Positions 34,021 to 42,631 of a stretch of 64,000 nt of DNA are shown in pieces (the stretch's first letter is position 1; each line of letters opens with the position of its first letter). Source of the stretch: Nitrospirota bacterium (GTDB taxonomy: Bacteria; Nitrospirota; Thermodesulfovibrionia; Thermodesulfovibrionales; SM23-35); the NCBI GenBank assembly GCA_040754395.1, contig JBFMCL010000018.1:1-64000 (forward strand), written 5' to 3'. The notes beneath the pieces were generated by a model. That model made no database searches. It had not been told where the DNA came from and saw only the letters and a list, made by a program, of their open reading frames with translations. Position numbers and translations under genes: made by a program.

Positions 34021-35551
34021 ATCAAAAGTGCTCAGTGCGAGTATTATTGGCATAGAGGCCCATACAGTGGAGGTGGAGGTTGACATCACCTCGCGCGGGC
34101 TTCCGCATTTTTCGATGGTTGGCCTGCCAGATGCGGCGGTAAAGGAATCACGGGACAGGGTGAGGGCAGCGCTCAAGAATATCGGATTCCATTTCCCCCT
34201 CAAGCAGATAACCGTGAATCTGGCACCCGCAGATCTGAAGAAGGAGGGGTCGTCCTTTGACCTTCCGATCGCGATCGGGATTATCGCGTCAGAGGGCATT
34301 CTTGAATCTCCCGCGATTGAGGGCTACCTTCTCACAGGAGAACTTTCCCTGAACGGCACTATTAAGTCTGTGCGGGGCGCGCTCTCGATGGCGATGAAGG
34401 CGAGAGAGCTCGGGTTGAAAGGATTGATCCTGCCGGAGGAGAATGTGCCCGAGGCAGCAGTCGTGAAAGGGGTGCCGGTGTTCGGGATCAAAAACCTTCC
34501 GGACGTCATCGATTTTCTCAGGGACGGGAAGATGCAGGAGCCCTTCACGATAGACGTGCAGAAGGCGATGACGGAGAATTCGCTGTATGAGGACGATTTC
34601 ATCGAAGTGAAGGGACAGGAGCATGCGAAACGTGCGTTTGAGGTTGCTGCTGCCGGGGGGCACAACGTGCTTATGATAGGACCTCCCGGATCCGGCAAGA
34701 CCATGCTGGCAAAGAGGCTGCCGACAATACTCCCCGGCATGACGTTCGATGAGGCGCTGGAGACCACGAGGGTACACAGTGTTGCAGGGCTTCTCAGGGA
34801 CGGCCAGTCACTGCTTGCGGTAAGGCCTTTCCGTTGTCCGCATCATACCATATCCGATGTCGCCCTGATCGGCGGGGGACAGTTTCCGAAGCCCGGTGAG
34901 GTGAGCCTTTCGCACAATGGTGTGCTGTTTCTGGATGAACTGCCGGAATTCAAGAGAAATGTCCTTGAGGTGCTGAGGCAGCCGCTCGAAAACGAAGAAG
35001 TTACCGTATCCCGGGCAGTTGCCTCCATTACCTATCCAGCATCCTTCATGCTGGTAGCCGCGATGAATCCCTGTCCGTGCGGGTACTTTGGGGATACCCG
35101 GCATCAGTGCACCTGCACCCACGGGCAGATACACCGTTACCGGCACAGGGTTTCAGGCCCCCTTCTCGACCGTATCGATATCCATATAGAGGTCCCGGCG
35201 GTTCCCTACAAAGAACTCTCCAACGAATATGCCGGTGAAAAGTCTGAAGAGATACGGAAGCGGGTTGTCGCGGCAAGGGATATCCAGCTTGCACGTTTCA
35301 CGCATGACAGGAAGGTCTATGCAAACGGCCAGATGAAGACAAGGCATATCAGGAAATACTGCGCGCTCCGTCCTGATGCCCGGACGCTGCTTGATACTGC
35401 GATGCAGAAACTCGGCCTCTCGGCACGGGCATATACGAGGATACTGAAATTGTCGCGTACCATCGCAGACCTCGAGGCATCAGAGGACATCCATTCCCCC
35501 CATATCTCGGAGGCGATCCAGTACAGGACACTGGACCGGGGGGTGTTTTGA
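34016..35551 (+). CDS. comM: ComM/YifB-type AAA+ ATPase (Mg-chelatase-like)
   Basis: 511 residues. An N-terminal Lon-protease-like domain (about 1-170: GLPHFSMVGLPDAAVKESRDR) precedes the AAA+ core. Walker A is GPPGSGKTM near 222, Walker B is VLFLDELPEF. A CxCG zinc-like motif (NPCPCGYFGD and CTCTHGQI) and a helical tail (LSRTIADLEAS) complete the family pattern. ComM is a hexameric helicase driving branch migration during natural transformation. No ribosome-binding site precedes the ATG; the -10 is eight bases upstream. No other competence genes are nearby. Confidence 0.95.
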   Translation: MLSKVLSASIIGIEAHTVEVEVDITSRGLPHFSMVGLPDAAVKESRDRVRAALKNIGFHFPLKQITVNLAPADLKKEGSSFDLPIAIGIIASEGILESPAIEGYLLTGELSLNGTIKSVRGALSMAMKARELGLKGLILPEENVPEAAVVKGVPVFGIKNLPDVIDFLRDGKMQEPFTIDVQKAMTENSLYEDDFIEVKGQEHAKRAFEVAAAGGHNVLMIGPPGSGKTMLAKRLPTILPGMTFDEALETTRVHSVAGLLRDGQSLLAVRPFRCPHHTISDVALIGGGQFPKPGEVSLSHNGVLFLDELPEFKRNVLEVLRQPLENEEVTVSRAVASITYPASFMLVAAMNPCPCGYFGDTRHQCTCTHGQIHRYRHRVSGPLLDRIDIHIEVPAVPYKELSNEYAGEKSEEIRKRVVAARDIQLARFTHDRKVYANGQMKTRHIRKYCALRPDARTLLDTAMQKLGLSARAYTRILKLSRTIADLEASEDIHSPHISEAIQYRTLDRGVF

Positions 35552-35581
35552 TAACTTTTGGAGTCTCTATAAGGAGGAAAC

Positions 35582-35755
35582 ATGGAGATTTACGACTTAC
35601 TCTGGAAAAGGCCGGACAGCGAAAAATCAGGGAGAGTTTTTTGGGAAAAAGTTGGAATACTTACAAATAAGAATGGCAAGATGTCTGTGAAAATAGACAT
35701 GATACCAGCCAGAGACTGGGATGGGTGGTTAACGGTCTCTGAGAAAAGAGAATAG
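35582..35755 (+). CDS. Small protein of the DLLW type, intact
   Basis: 57 residues: MEIYDLLWKRPDSE, GRVFWEKVGILTNKNGK, SVKIDMIPARDWDGWL and TVSEKRE. It starts with a strong AAGGAGGAAAC ribosome-binding site 30 bases after comM. Similar small basic proteins (LLWK, then WxKIG, then IPxxxWDGWL) are common in proteobacterial accessory regions and have no known function. A truncated relative lies at 36555. Confidence 0.75.
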   Translation: MEIYDLLWKRPDSEKSGRVFWEKVGILTNKNGKMSVKIDMIPARDWDGWLTVSEKRE

Positions 35756-35769
35756 AAAGGGCTTTTGCC

Positions 35770-36216
35770 TTATTCTTCACCGAGGGCTTCGATATCTGCG
35801 AGATCTTTTTTTCTCCCCAATGACCGCTTATTGAGAATGAACTGTTCACGCCCAATGTAATCGACTTGTACATCACCATATCTGCCCGGGACCCGTTCAT
35901 GAAAAGCACTTTCCCATGATATGCCAGTGAGCGTTGTTACAATATCAACTCTGACAGGCGGAACCCCGAGTTGAATCACATTGTCCGATTGTTCAAAATC
36001 TGCCACTGTCAATCCCACAGACTCGAAACCGAAATCTCTCAGGGCGCTAATGATACGCTGGGCATTCATCGGATCAGAACGGACAAATAAGTCTAAATCC
36101 CCGGTGTAGCGCGGAGCGCCGTGAAAAGCCAGTGCGTAGCCTCCCACAATCAGATATTCAACGTGGTGCTTGTTGAATAATTCGAGTAGTTCTCTGAAGT
36201 CTTCCTGAACTTCCAT
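35770..36216 (-). CDS. Nucleotidyltransferase-fold protein (DUF6036-like)
   Basis: 148 residues. The nucleotidyltransferase core is visible as IVGGYALAFHGAPRYTGDLDLFV, with G25-G26 and the metal-binding D40-x-D42. Later RVDIVTTLTG supplies the third acidic residue. Such proteins act as AbiEii/MNT-like modules and often pair with a small upstream protein, as here. It overlaps the preceding gene by 59 bases. The function could be toxin, antitoxin or tRNA modification; the sequence alone does not decide. Confidence 0.75.
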   Translation of the reverse strand: MEVQEDFRELLELFNKHHVEYLIVGGYALAFHGAPRYTGDLDLFVRSDPMNAQRIISALRDFGFESVGLTVADFEQSDNVIQLGVPPVRVDIVTTLTGISWESAFHERVPGRYGDVQVDYIGREQFILNKRSLGRKKDLADIEALGEE

Positions 36217-36346
36217 GCAGTTGCCTTCTTAAATGTTCTACCGCTTCGACCCTTTCCTCCGGGCTTTTGCTTAACCAGTAGACGAGGGCATCTTTTATCG
36301 AATCAAAACCCTTAACACTGTGTTTCACGACAATTTTCTCAATCAT
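36158..36346 (-). CDS. Small partner protein of the nucleotidyltransferase
   Basis: 62 residues from the second ATG (MIEKIVVKHS). It has SIKDALVYWLSKSPEERVEAVE, then HLRRQLHG and RLQRTTRIIQ, the pattern of small proteins placed ahead of nucleotidyltransferase-like genes (SPEERVEAVEHLRR motif). Helical, no membrane segment. It overlaps the next gene by 59 bases, so translation is coupled. It may be the regulatory or antitoxin half of a two-gene module. Confidence 0.65.
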   Translation of the reverse strand: MIEKIVVKHSVKGFDSIKDALVYWLSKSPEERVEAVEHLRRQLHGSSGRLQRTTRIIQQAPR

Positions 36347-36554
36347 ATGCATAAATTCTACCTCATTCAGGCTGTTTTATGTAGCAAAATCTTTATTTGT
36401 CGGGTGCTTTATCTGTTCCGGCACGCAGTCTTGGTTGAAGACGACAACCTTGTCATATTCACTGACCATGACGGCAGGATAGTTGATTGTTACGAGTTCC
36501 AGAGGTTGTCATTTACAGACAGCCTTAACACTATTTTGAGAAAGGCGGAGAAAG

Positions 36555-36665
36555 ATGAAGCTTTGCGATTTGCTATGGATGTCTGAACCCAATGGAAAGG
36601 CAAGATGGGAGACGATGGGAACACTGATCGGTGAAGGTGGACGGAAAATCATCCTCTCTGCATGA
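36555..36665 (+). pseudogene. Truncated relative of the DLLW small protein
   Basis: The 36-codon frame MKLCDLLWMSEPNG, ARWETMGTLIGEGGRK matches the first half of the 57-residue protein at 35582. It then stops where the IPxxxWDGWL half should follow. Out-of-frame traces (DGV..VVS) lie just beyond, so a frameshift probably cut it. GGCGGAGAAAG precedes the ATG. The two copies bracket the nucleotidyltransferase pair. Confidence 0.5.
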
Positions 36666-36680
36666 GATGGTGTAGCGTAT

Positions 36681-37517
36681 TCAGTGGTCTCTCCTGAAAT
36701 ACCAAATGAGCACCTTTTCGATATTTGCGGCGATACTGTCTTTGGCATTAATGATAAATATTTTGTCCTGTATCTGAAACAGTTCCTTCTCCATCCTTTC
36801 CACCGGCGGGGGGTTCTCATATCGTCTTGCCAGTTCTTCCTCACACATCAGCACGATCTTGTCTTTCATTCTAAGTTCCGTGTCAACGAAGAAGATGCTG
36901 ATTTCAGACAAAAGGTCTCCTGTCCTGTCAAAGAAGGCCGATATCTCGCTCTGGTATATCTGCTTCGGGGGAGAGGATTTGATCTCCATGTATACTATTG
37001 CACCGTCGACTTTCGCGATGAGATCATAATCGCCGCCGACCCGTGGCCTCTTGAACCGCAATCCCCACAACGCTTCTGTTGCAAATTCCTTCTTGAAAAT
37101 CTGGGCAACAAACCATTCCAGCGTCTCGCCGAAACTCTTTATCGGTTCAGAAGAGAGCCGGTATCCGTCATCTGTTTTTACAGCGAGGCCGATATTCTTT
37201 ATGTATTCCAGATATTCACCGGTGACTTCTGCGGTCGCGTACCGGGTTACCTGTTCACGCCTGAAGAAATCCTGATGTTTGATCACGTCTCTCAGGAACA
37301 GCCGGAATGAATATCTCTGCATCATCCCGTAAAAACTTTCGAGAAATGCATCTTCGGGAATCAGCAGGTCGTCCGAAGGCTCTTTTTTGTAAATCCTGAA
37401 CCCTCTCCGTTTCAGCAATGCATCGAGGGGCGGCGTAAGCTTTGCAAGTGATTTTCTCAGCCTTTTGATTTCATCGCGGAGAGACCCGGTCTCATCGGCA
37501 GGCCTGTCACTTATCAT
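36681..37517 (-). CDS. Hypothetical protein with PD-(D/E)XK-like nuclease core
   Basis: 278 residues. A coiled N-terminus (10-30) and a helical middle that may include a winged helix (FFRREQVTRYATAEVTGEYLEYI) lead to GGDYDLIAKVDGAIVYMEIKSS. Here D165, then E178-x-K180, fit a PD-(D/E)XK active site. E132 in ETLEWFV could be the preceding acidic residue. A role in DNA or RNA cleavage, perhaps restriction-like, is inferred. It sits alone at the edge of a small accessory patch. I do not recognise a named family. Confidence 0.65.
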   Translation of the reverse strand: MISDRPADETGSLRDEIKRLRKSLAKLTPPLDALLKRRGFRIYKKEPSDDLLIPEDAFLESFYGMMQRYSFRLFLRDVIKHQDFFRREQVTRYATAEVTGEYLEYIKNIGLAVKTDDGYRLSSEPIKSFGETLEWFVAQIFKKEFATEALWGLRFKRPRVGGDYDLIAKVDGAIVYMEIKSSPPKQIYQSEISAFFDRTGDLLSEISIFFVDTELRMKDKIVLMCEEELARRYENPPPVERMEKELFQIQDKIFIINAKDSIAANIEKVLIWYFRRDH

Positions 37518-37646
37518 CGTGGCGCAGCGTCAGTGACGGAGAAGCGGGAATCTGCCGAGCACACAGAAACAGCATCTTTGCCGTGGTGCATTTGCAATGA
37601 CATGTGTACTGCCGCATGCGGAACATCCATGTGTGACGAATACCCT

Positions 37647-38048
37647 TTAATGAATAAACTTAATCGCAATCCTTCTGTGTCTGGGACCGTCAAACTCACA
37701 GAAAAAAATCGACTGCCAGGTGCCCAAAAGCAGCTTGCCCTCATCGATAATTACATGAACCGATGTCCCGACAATCGTCGATTTGATATGGGCGTCCGCA
37801 TTGCCTTCCCTGTGGAAATATCCCATTTCATGGGGGACAAGCCTGTTCAGTGCGTTCTGGATATCGCGCTGAACGCTCGGGTCTGCGCCTTCGTTTATTG
37901 TGATGCCGGCGGTGGTATGCGGAACGTACAGGAAACAAACCCCTTTCAGAATGTTTGCCTCTTTTGTTACGTCCTGTACCATATCAGTAATATCGATCAG
38001 TTCAACCCGCGATTTGCTTCTGACATTAATGTGTTTGACCATATTCAA
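37647..38048 (-). CDS. YjbQ family protein (UPF0047)
   Basis: 133 residues. Family motifs VCFLYVPHTTAGITINEGADP, HREGNADAHIKSTIVG and LLLGTWQSIFFCEFDGPR are all present, with the conserved His residues of the proposed metal site. Members show weak thiamine-phosphate synthase activity, but the physiological role is unsettled. It follows lpxK by about 180 bases and ends 130 bases from the nuclease-like gene. Confidence 0.92.
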   Translation of the reverse strand: MNMVKHINVRSKSRVELIDITDMVQDVTKEANILKGVCFLYVPHTTAGITINEGADPSVQRDIQNALNRLVPHEMGYFHREGNADAHIKSTIVGTSVHVIIDEGKLLLGTWQSIFFCEFDGPRHRRIAIKFIH

Positions 38049-38227
38049 TCCTCCAGTTCATCCATCTCTGTCATCAGGAGAGTTCTGACCTCCTTCGATA
38101 AGCGTCAGTAGAGCCGTACGATACCATGTTTTGTCCTTTCGCAGGCAGATCCGCCGGGAAGGGGGAAAAGGAAATTTCATGCAAGTCTGTTTTTTTTGCG
38201 GCATTCTCTCTCTTCTCGGGAGTCTGT

Positions 38228-39265
38228 TCACGCATCTGCGGAGTTCGAGTATAGTCCTCTCAAAACTTCGTCATAAAATTTCCCATCAGTGATGAATTCA
38301 ATGGAGAGCGAAACGATCTGTTCCGGCAGATCCAGCCCTCTGAGTCTCATTATATCCTTTTCTGTCGTAACAATCCACTCTGCACCTGTCCTTGCCGCGT
38401 TGCGCGTTACTGTCTGTATGTCTCGCTGCGTATACCGGTGGTGGTCCCTGAAACTTATGATGCCTTTCAGTTCCTTCTTTGCATCCACTGACAGAAAGGT
38501 CTGCCTGAACGACTGCGGATTTCCTATTCCGCAGAAGCCAAAAAACGTTCTGTTTTCTGCCCAGTTGAGCGGAAACGACTCGCCGTGCAGGGTTCTGAAC
38601 GCAACAGGCCGGTGCTCTGCAACAAAAAGAGATGCATGCCCGTTATGCCTTCGTATTTCACTCATCAGTGCATCCTGTGCCTGAGGGCTGCTGCCTGAGG
38701 CACGCTTTGTGAGCACAATGACATCAGCGCGCTTCATCTCCTGCAGCGGTTCCCTGAGTGTCCCGAGAGGAATAAGCCTCCTGTTGCCAAACGGGTTTGC
38801 GCTGTCGATCAGAAGGATATTTTTATCTCTGAAAAGCGACCAGTGCTGAAATCCGTCGTCGAGTATGAAAAGATCGGGCCGGTGTTCGGGTTCCATCTGA
38901 TTGAGGGCAAACATGCCCGATTCGTACCGGTTGCCGCCCTTAACTACAGTTGCCCCGGGGAGTTTTTCTGCCATGAGCACTGCTTCATCTCCCGCCAGCT
39001 TTGCATCCAAAAGGGGTCCTTGGCCCATGCTGACAAGACAGGGGCCTCTGGCCTTCCCCATGTATCCTCTTGTGAGGATGCAGGGTTTTAACCCCCTGCG
39101 CATTACTTCCTTGGCCAGTGCGATCGCTGCAGGTGTTTTTCCAGTTCCCCCGACAGTCATATTGCCGATACTGAGAACTCTGCGCGGGAGTCTCTTCTGA
39201 TTTCTGTGTGCAGCGGTTTTTTTCAGGATGCAGCCGAGATGATACACAAGCTCAAGAACAGTCAT
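38228..39265 (-). CDS. lpxK: Tetraacyldisaccharide 4'-kinase
   Basis: 345 residues. N-terminal membrane-associated helix, then the Walker A motif in SIGNMTVGGTGKTP, the LTRGYMGKARG motif and ILDDGFQHWSL. It phosphorylates the 4' position of the lipid A disaccharide at the inner membrane. Its ATG overlaps the stop of the DUF2062 gene (ATGA). It is the last gene of a lipid A/Kdo series waaA - DUF2062 - lpxK on the minus strand. Confidence 0.95.
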   Translation of the reverse strand: MTVLELVYHLGCILKKTAAHRNQKRLPRRVLSIGNMTVGGTGKTPAAIALAKEVMRRGLKPCILTRGYMGKARGPCLVSMGQGPLLDAKLAGDEAVLMAEKLPGATVVKGGNRYESGMFALNQMEPEHRPDLFILDDGFQHWSLFRDKNILLIDSANPFGNRRLIPLGTLREPLQEMKRADVIVLTKRASGSSPQAQDALMSEIRRHNGHASLFVAEHRPVAFRTLHGESFPLNWAENRTFFGFCGIGNPQSFRQTFLSVDAKKELKGIISFRDHHRYTQRDIQTVTRNAARTGAEWIVTTEKDIMRLRGLDLPEQIVSLSIEFITDGKFYDEVLRGLYSNSADA

Positions 39266-39687
39266 GCCGTGCTATTTCTTCTGTTCAGATACCCTTTCAC
39301 AAAGAGATATGAAAGTCCTGATAACACCACCCCGAGGAAGAGACTCCCTGCAAGTATCGGCCAGATGTAATGGCTGACATAATTTATGTCACCCGAGAAC
39401 GTAATCCGGAGAAAACTTCTATGCAGCAACAGGTTCCCGACCTGGGCGCAGAGAAAAAGTTGGAACGGGTAGGAGACCGGATTGGATATCTGTGTTCCTA
39501 AAAGCACGATCAGGGTATTGACCCTCAGGACGGACGCAAGGAAAATGGCGATTACGGTATGGGTGCCCAGAACAGGCACAAAGGCAACAAAAATGCCAAC
39601 AGCAATCCCGAGCGCTATTTCCTTTGGAGTCAACCCCTTTTTTGTGAATCTTAGAATGTAGTCTTTTATTTTTGAAAAAAGTTTCAT
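39262..39687 (-). CDS. DUF2062 membrane protein
   Basis: 141 residues from the second ATG. The pattern LTPKEIALGIAVGIFVAFVPVLGTH, then ISNPVSYPFQLFL, defines DUF2062. Three membrane helices are visible (about 25-60, 65-85, 108-130). Function unknown, but it often lies among lipid A or glycan genes. It is translationally coupled to lpxK by an ATGA overlap. Confidence 0.88.
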   Translation of the reverse strand: MKLFSKIKDYILRFTKKGLTPKEIALGIAVGIFVAFVPVLGTHTVIAIFLASVLRVNTLIVLLGTQISNPVSYPFQLFLCAQVGNLLLHRSFLRITFSGDINYVSHYIWPILAGSLFLGVVLSGLSYLFVKGYLNRRNSTA

Positions 39688-39844
39688 ATGCAACAAGCTC
39701 TGTTCATTCTTCTGTTGCGTATCCGCTGTTCACTCGGCAATTACGCATGTCCGGTTATTCCGTTCATGACGGACAATGATACAGTTGGATGAAACTAGTT
39801 TACCCTTAAATGAGGTTTTTTGGGAATATCAGGGACAACACTGT

Positions 39845-41131
39845 TCATTTCAGAAAGCCCGCGATAATCTCCATCGCCTTCCCGACAGCACCGGTGTTCG
39901 CGGCATAGAGCTCCCGTGCAGTTATGCCCATCCTGCCCGCTTTTTCCGGAGCAAGGAGCAGCTCCTCGATCTTCGGAAAGAGTGCATCTTCCCGGACTTC
40001 AACTGCTGCGCCTTTTTGGTAGAATTGTGCGATTACCGGGAAATTCTCCATATGAGGGCCGCATACGATGGGCTTGCCCCAGTACGCCGGTTCCAGCGGG
40101 TTCTGTCCCCCGTGCCCCCGGAAACTCTTTCCGATTATTGCGATGTCTGAGACGCTGTATACCGCTGAAAGTTCGCCGACAGTGTCCAGGAGGATAACCA
40201 TTCCCTGAAGGACAGCCGGAGATGAGGCGGGGTCGTCCAATGCGGAACGTTTCATATACGGGATATCCCTTGCCCGGAGCATCTCCTCAACACCCCTGAA
40301 CCTCTCCGGATGTCTCGGGGCAATGATCAGGGTGAGATCCGGAAACTTCTCCTTAAGGGCGCTATACCCGGCTGACAGGAGGTCTTCTTCTCCTTCATGG
40401 GTGCTTCCTGCGGTGACCACCGGCCCCCTGAGTTTGTTCGTCCATTCCGGAATTTTGGCCGGAGGGCTTATGTCGAATTTGAAATTGCCGATCGTAACAA
40501 TACGTTCCCGGCTGGCCCCGAGTTCCCTGATCCTTTCTGCATACTCGTTGTTCTGCATGCCGAAAAAATCCACATGGGCAAGCACCGTTTTCATGAAAAA
40601 CCTGATCTTCCGGTAGCCTTTGAATGATTTTTCTGAAATACGCCCGTTCAGCAGAAGGACAGGGATTCCATGTTCCCGAAAAACTCTGATGAGATTCGGC
40701 CAGAGTTCTGTTTCGATTACGATCAGCAGCTCAGGAGATACTTTCTTTATGACTCTTTTCAGGATAAAAGGGATATCCAGCGGAAGATAGACAACTGCCG
40801 TGCCTCCGGGAGCCCTTTCTCCTGCCACTTTCCGGCCTGTATCGGTAATGGTGGAAAGAATCAGCCTCCTGTCAGGATACCGCTCCTTCAGATTCCCGAG
40901 GAGCGCTGATGCAGCCATGACCTCACCGACGGAAACGGCATGAATCCAGACCGCGCCCCTCGATTTCCTTCCTGCCGGAGGAGCGGTGTGCCCGAAGAGG
41001 ATCGCCGCGTTAAGGTTTCCGAATTTTTCCCTGAGCCATCTCTTCCGGAGTTCTTTCGGTCTCCTGAAATACTCGAACGGCAACAGCACGAGGACGACAA
41101 TCATATAAAGGAGGCTATACACAAAGATCAT
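39845..41131 (-). CDS. waaA: 3-deoxy-D-manno-octulosonic acid (Kdo) transferase
   Basis: 428 residues. An N-terminal membrane helix (MIFVYSLLYMIVVLVLLPF) anchors the enzyme. The KdtA signature WIHAVSVGEV and IETELWPNLI are present, as are the GT-B C-domain motifs APRHPERF and GGQNPLEPAYWGKP. It transfers one or more Kdo units from CMP-Kdo to the lipid A precursor. It lies between lpxB and the DUF2062/lpxK pair. Confidence 0.95.
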   Translation of the reverse strand: MIFVYSLLYMIVVLVLLPFEYFRRPKELRKRWLREKFGNLNAAILFGHTAPPAGRKSRGAVWIHAVSVGEVMAASALLGNLKERYPDRRLILSTITDTGRKVAGERAPGGTAVVYLPLDIPFILKRVIKKVSPELLIVIETELWPNLIRVFREHGIPVLLLNGRISEKSFKGYRKIRFFMKTVLAHVDFFGMQNNEYAERIRELGASRERIVTIGNFKFDISPPAKIPEWTNKLRGPVVTAGSTHEGEEDLLSAGYSALKEKFPDLTLIIAPRHPERFRGVEEMLRARDIPYMKRSALDDPASSPAVLQGMVILLDTVGELSAVYSVSDIAIIGKSFRGHGGQNPLEPAYWGKPIVCGPHMENFPVIAQFYQKGAAVEVREDALFPKIEELLLAPEKAGRMGITARELYAANTGAVGKAMEIIAGFLK

Positions 41132-41176
41132 TGGTGTGGACTCTTTCGGGGGTGCCGTGGTGATCCATGAAGTGCA

Positions 41177-42379
41177 CTATCCTCCTCCGGCAAGCTCTAT
41201 TACCATGCCGGCGACCCTGTCAGAGGGGGTTTTCCCAAGGAATGGTTCTCTCACGTTTCTGAGGCTCTCACGCATGCCTTCCCGGTACTTTGTATCGGAG
41301 ATGATCTTTTTCAGCTCCCCCATGATTGTTTCCGTATCCGCCCGCTCCTGTATGAGCTCGGTTACCACTTCCCTTCCCGAGAGGATATTGACCAGTGAGA
41401 TATGCCTGACATCAAGGATGAGTTTCCCGAGCTGATAGGTAAGGGGAGAGAGCTTGTAGATTACCACCATCGGGACTTCAAGCAGGGCGGTCTGCAGCGT
41501 CGCGGTGCCTGAAGCAACCACCGCAATGTCTGATGCCGCCAGTGTCCTTACTGTTTCGCCTTTGTGAATATGCACCCCTTCGTCCCTGAAGCCTGACAGC
41601 CAAGACGCATATCTTCCCTCATCTGTGTTGGAGGACAGCGGCATGCAAAGCCGATAATGTGCTGTTGCAGGGTCAGTTTTGAACTTTCTGACGACATTGA
41701 GCAGTAAAGGCAGATGCCTTGTAAGCTCGCTCGGCCTGCTGCCGGGCAGAAGAGAGAGAATCGGTGTCTCAGGATCGAGTCCGAGCAAAGACCTGGACTC
41801 CGCACGGATTTGGGGGTTCATTGTGAAGGATTCCCCGAGCGACGAATCCTGAGTGCCGAAGGACTCTTTCCCCAATACTGCACTGATCTCTTCGAGTATC
41901 GGGTGACCGACAAACTCGCAGGATACGCCTGCGGTCCGGTAAATGTCTTCCTCAAAAGGCAGGATGACCGCCATCCTGTCCACAAGCCTTGCGATTTTTT
42001 TTATCCTTCCCTTCCTCCATGCCCATATCTGCGGGCTTACATAATAGAGGATCCGTATGCCGAGAGAGCTGGCTATGCTGCCGACTTTCAGATTGAAATC
42101 AGGATAATCGATAAGGACGAGCACATCAGGCCTGTGTTCCCTGAGCGCTTTTACTGTTCGGCGGAAGGCCTCCCGGATTTTTCCATACGCCGAGACCGCC
42201 TCTGTAAGGCCAAAGGCATCCGAGGTTCGTGCGATAAGTTCCACCCCTGCTTCGCGCATTCTTTCCCCGCCGACGCCGAGCAGACGTACATCAGGCAATG
42301 CGCGCTTCAGGGATCTGGCAAGGAGAGAGCCGTATAATTCTCCTGAACTCTCTCCCGCAATAATCATGACAGTCGACAT
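41177..42379 (-). CDS. lpxB: Lipid-A-disaccharide synthase
   Basis: 400 residues from the ATG at 42379, where MIIAGESSGELYG begins near the expected position; an in-frame ATG at 42409 adds ten residues, and neither has a clear ribosome-binding site. Family motifs: VLIDYPDFNLKVG, YYVSPQIWAWRKGRIKKI, LLPGSRPSEL and VASGTATLQTALLEVPMVVIYK. It joins UDP-diacyl-glucosamine and lipid X. About 45 bases separate it from waaA. Confidence 0.95.
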   Translation of the reverse strand: MSTVMIIAGESSGELYGSLLARSLKRALPDVRLLGVGGERMREAGVELIARTSDAFGLTEAVSAYGKIREAFRRTVKALREHRPDVLVLIDYPDFNLKVGSIASSLGIRILYYVSPQIWAWRKGRIKKIARLVDRMAVILPFEEDIYRTAGVSCEFVGHPILEEISAVLGKESFGTQDSSLGESFTMNPQIRAESRSLLGLDPETPILSLLPGSRPSELTRHLPLLLNVVRKFKTDPATAHYRLCMPLSSNTDEGRYASWLSGFRDEGVHIHKGETVRTLAASDIAVVASGTATLQTALLEVPMVVIYKLSPLTYQLGKLILDVRHISLVNILSGREVVTELIQERADTETIMGELKKIISDTKYREGMRESLRNVREPFLGKTPSDRVAGMVIELAGGG

Positions 42380-42631
42380 CGTATTAACATTCACGAAGGA
42401 TTTGGCCATGCCTGCAAAGCATCCCCCTCATGCGACCATATGCACACTTCATCTGGCCGGACAAAGCTCTCCAGGGGTTTCTTGTCCTGAAAAGAGCAGA
42501 TACGGCATGTGAGCGGATTTCAATGCTTTCGCAGAAACAATTGCCTTTGCAGTCCCTGCGAAACGGAGGGACGGGAATGAATAAAAAGTCCGGTTCTGCT
42601 CTTTGTTTCTCTGTTTTCATGCACCTGAAGG

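Noticed and set aside
36404-36586. A 60-codon frame (GTG start) ahead of the truncated DLLW gene, with protein-like sequence VEDDNLVIFTDHDGRIV
   Set aside because: No ribosome-binding site, no recognised family, and it overlaps the better-supported fragment at 36555. It may be a remnant but cannot be supported.
38058-38204. A 48-codon minus-strand frame between lpxK and the YjbQ gene
   Set aside because: It starts with ATG, but there is no convincing ribosome-binding site or similarity to anything known. Likely chance.
42384-42620. A 78-codon minus-strand frame between the aminotransferase and lpxB
   Set aside because: No family features and it overlaps the lpxB start. An lpxI gene might be expected here, but this sequence does not resemble LpxI.
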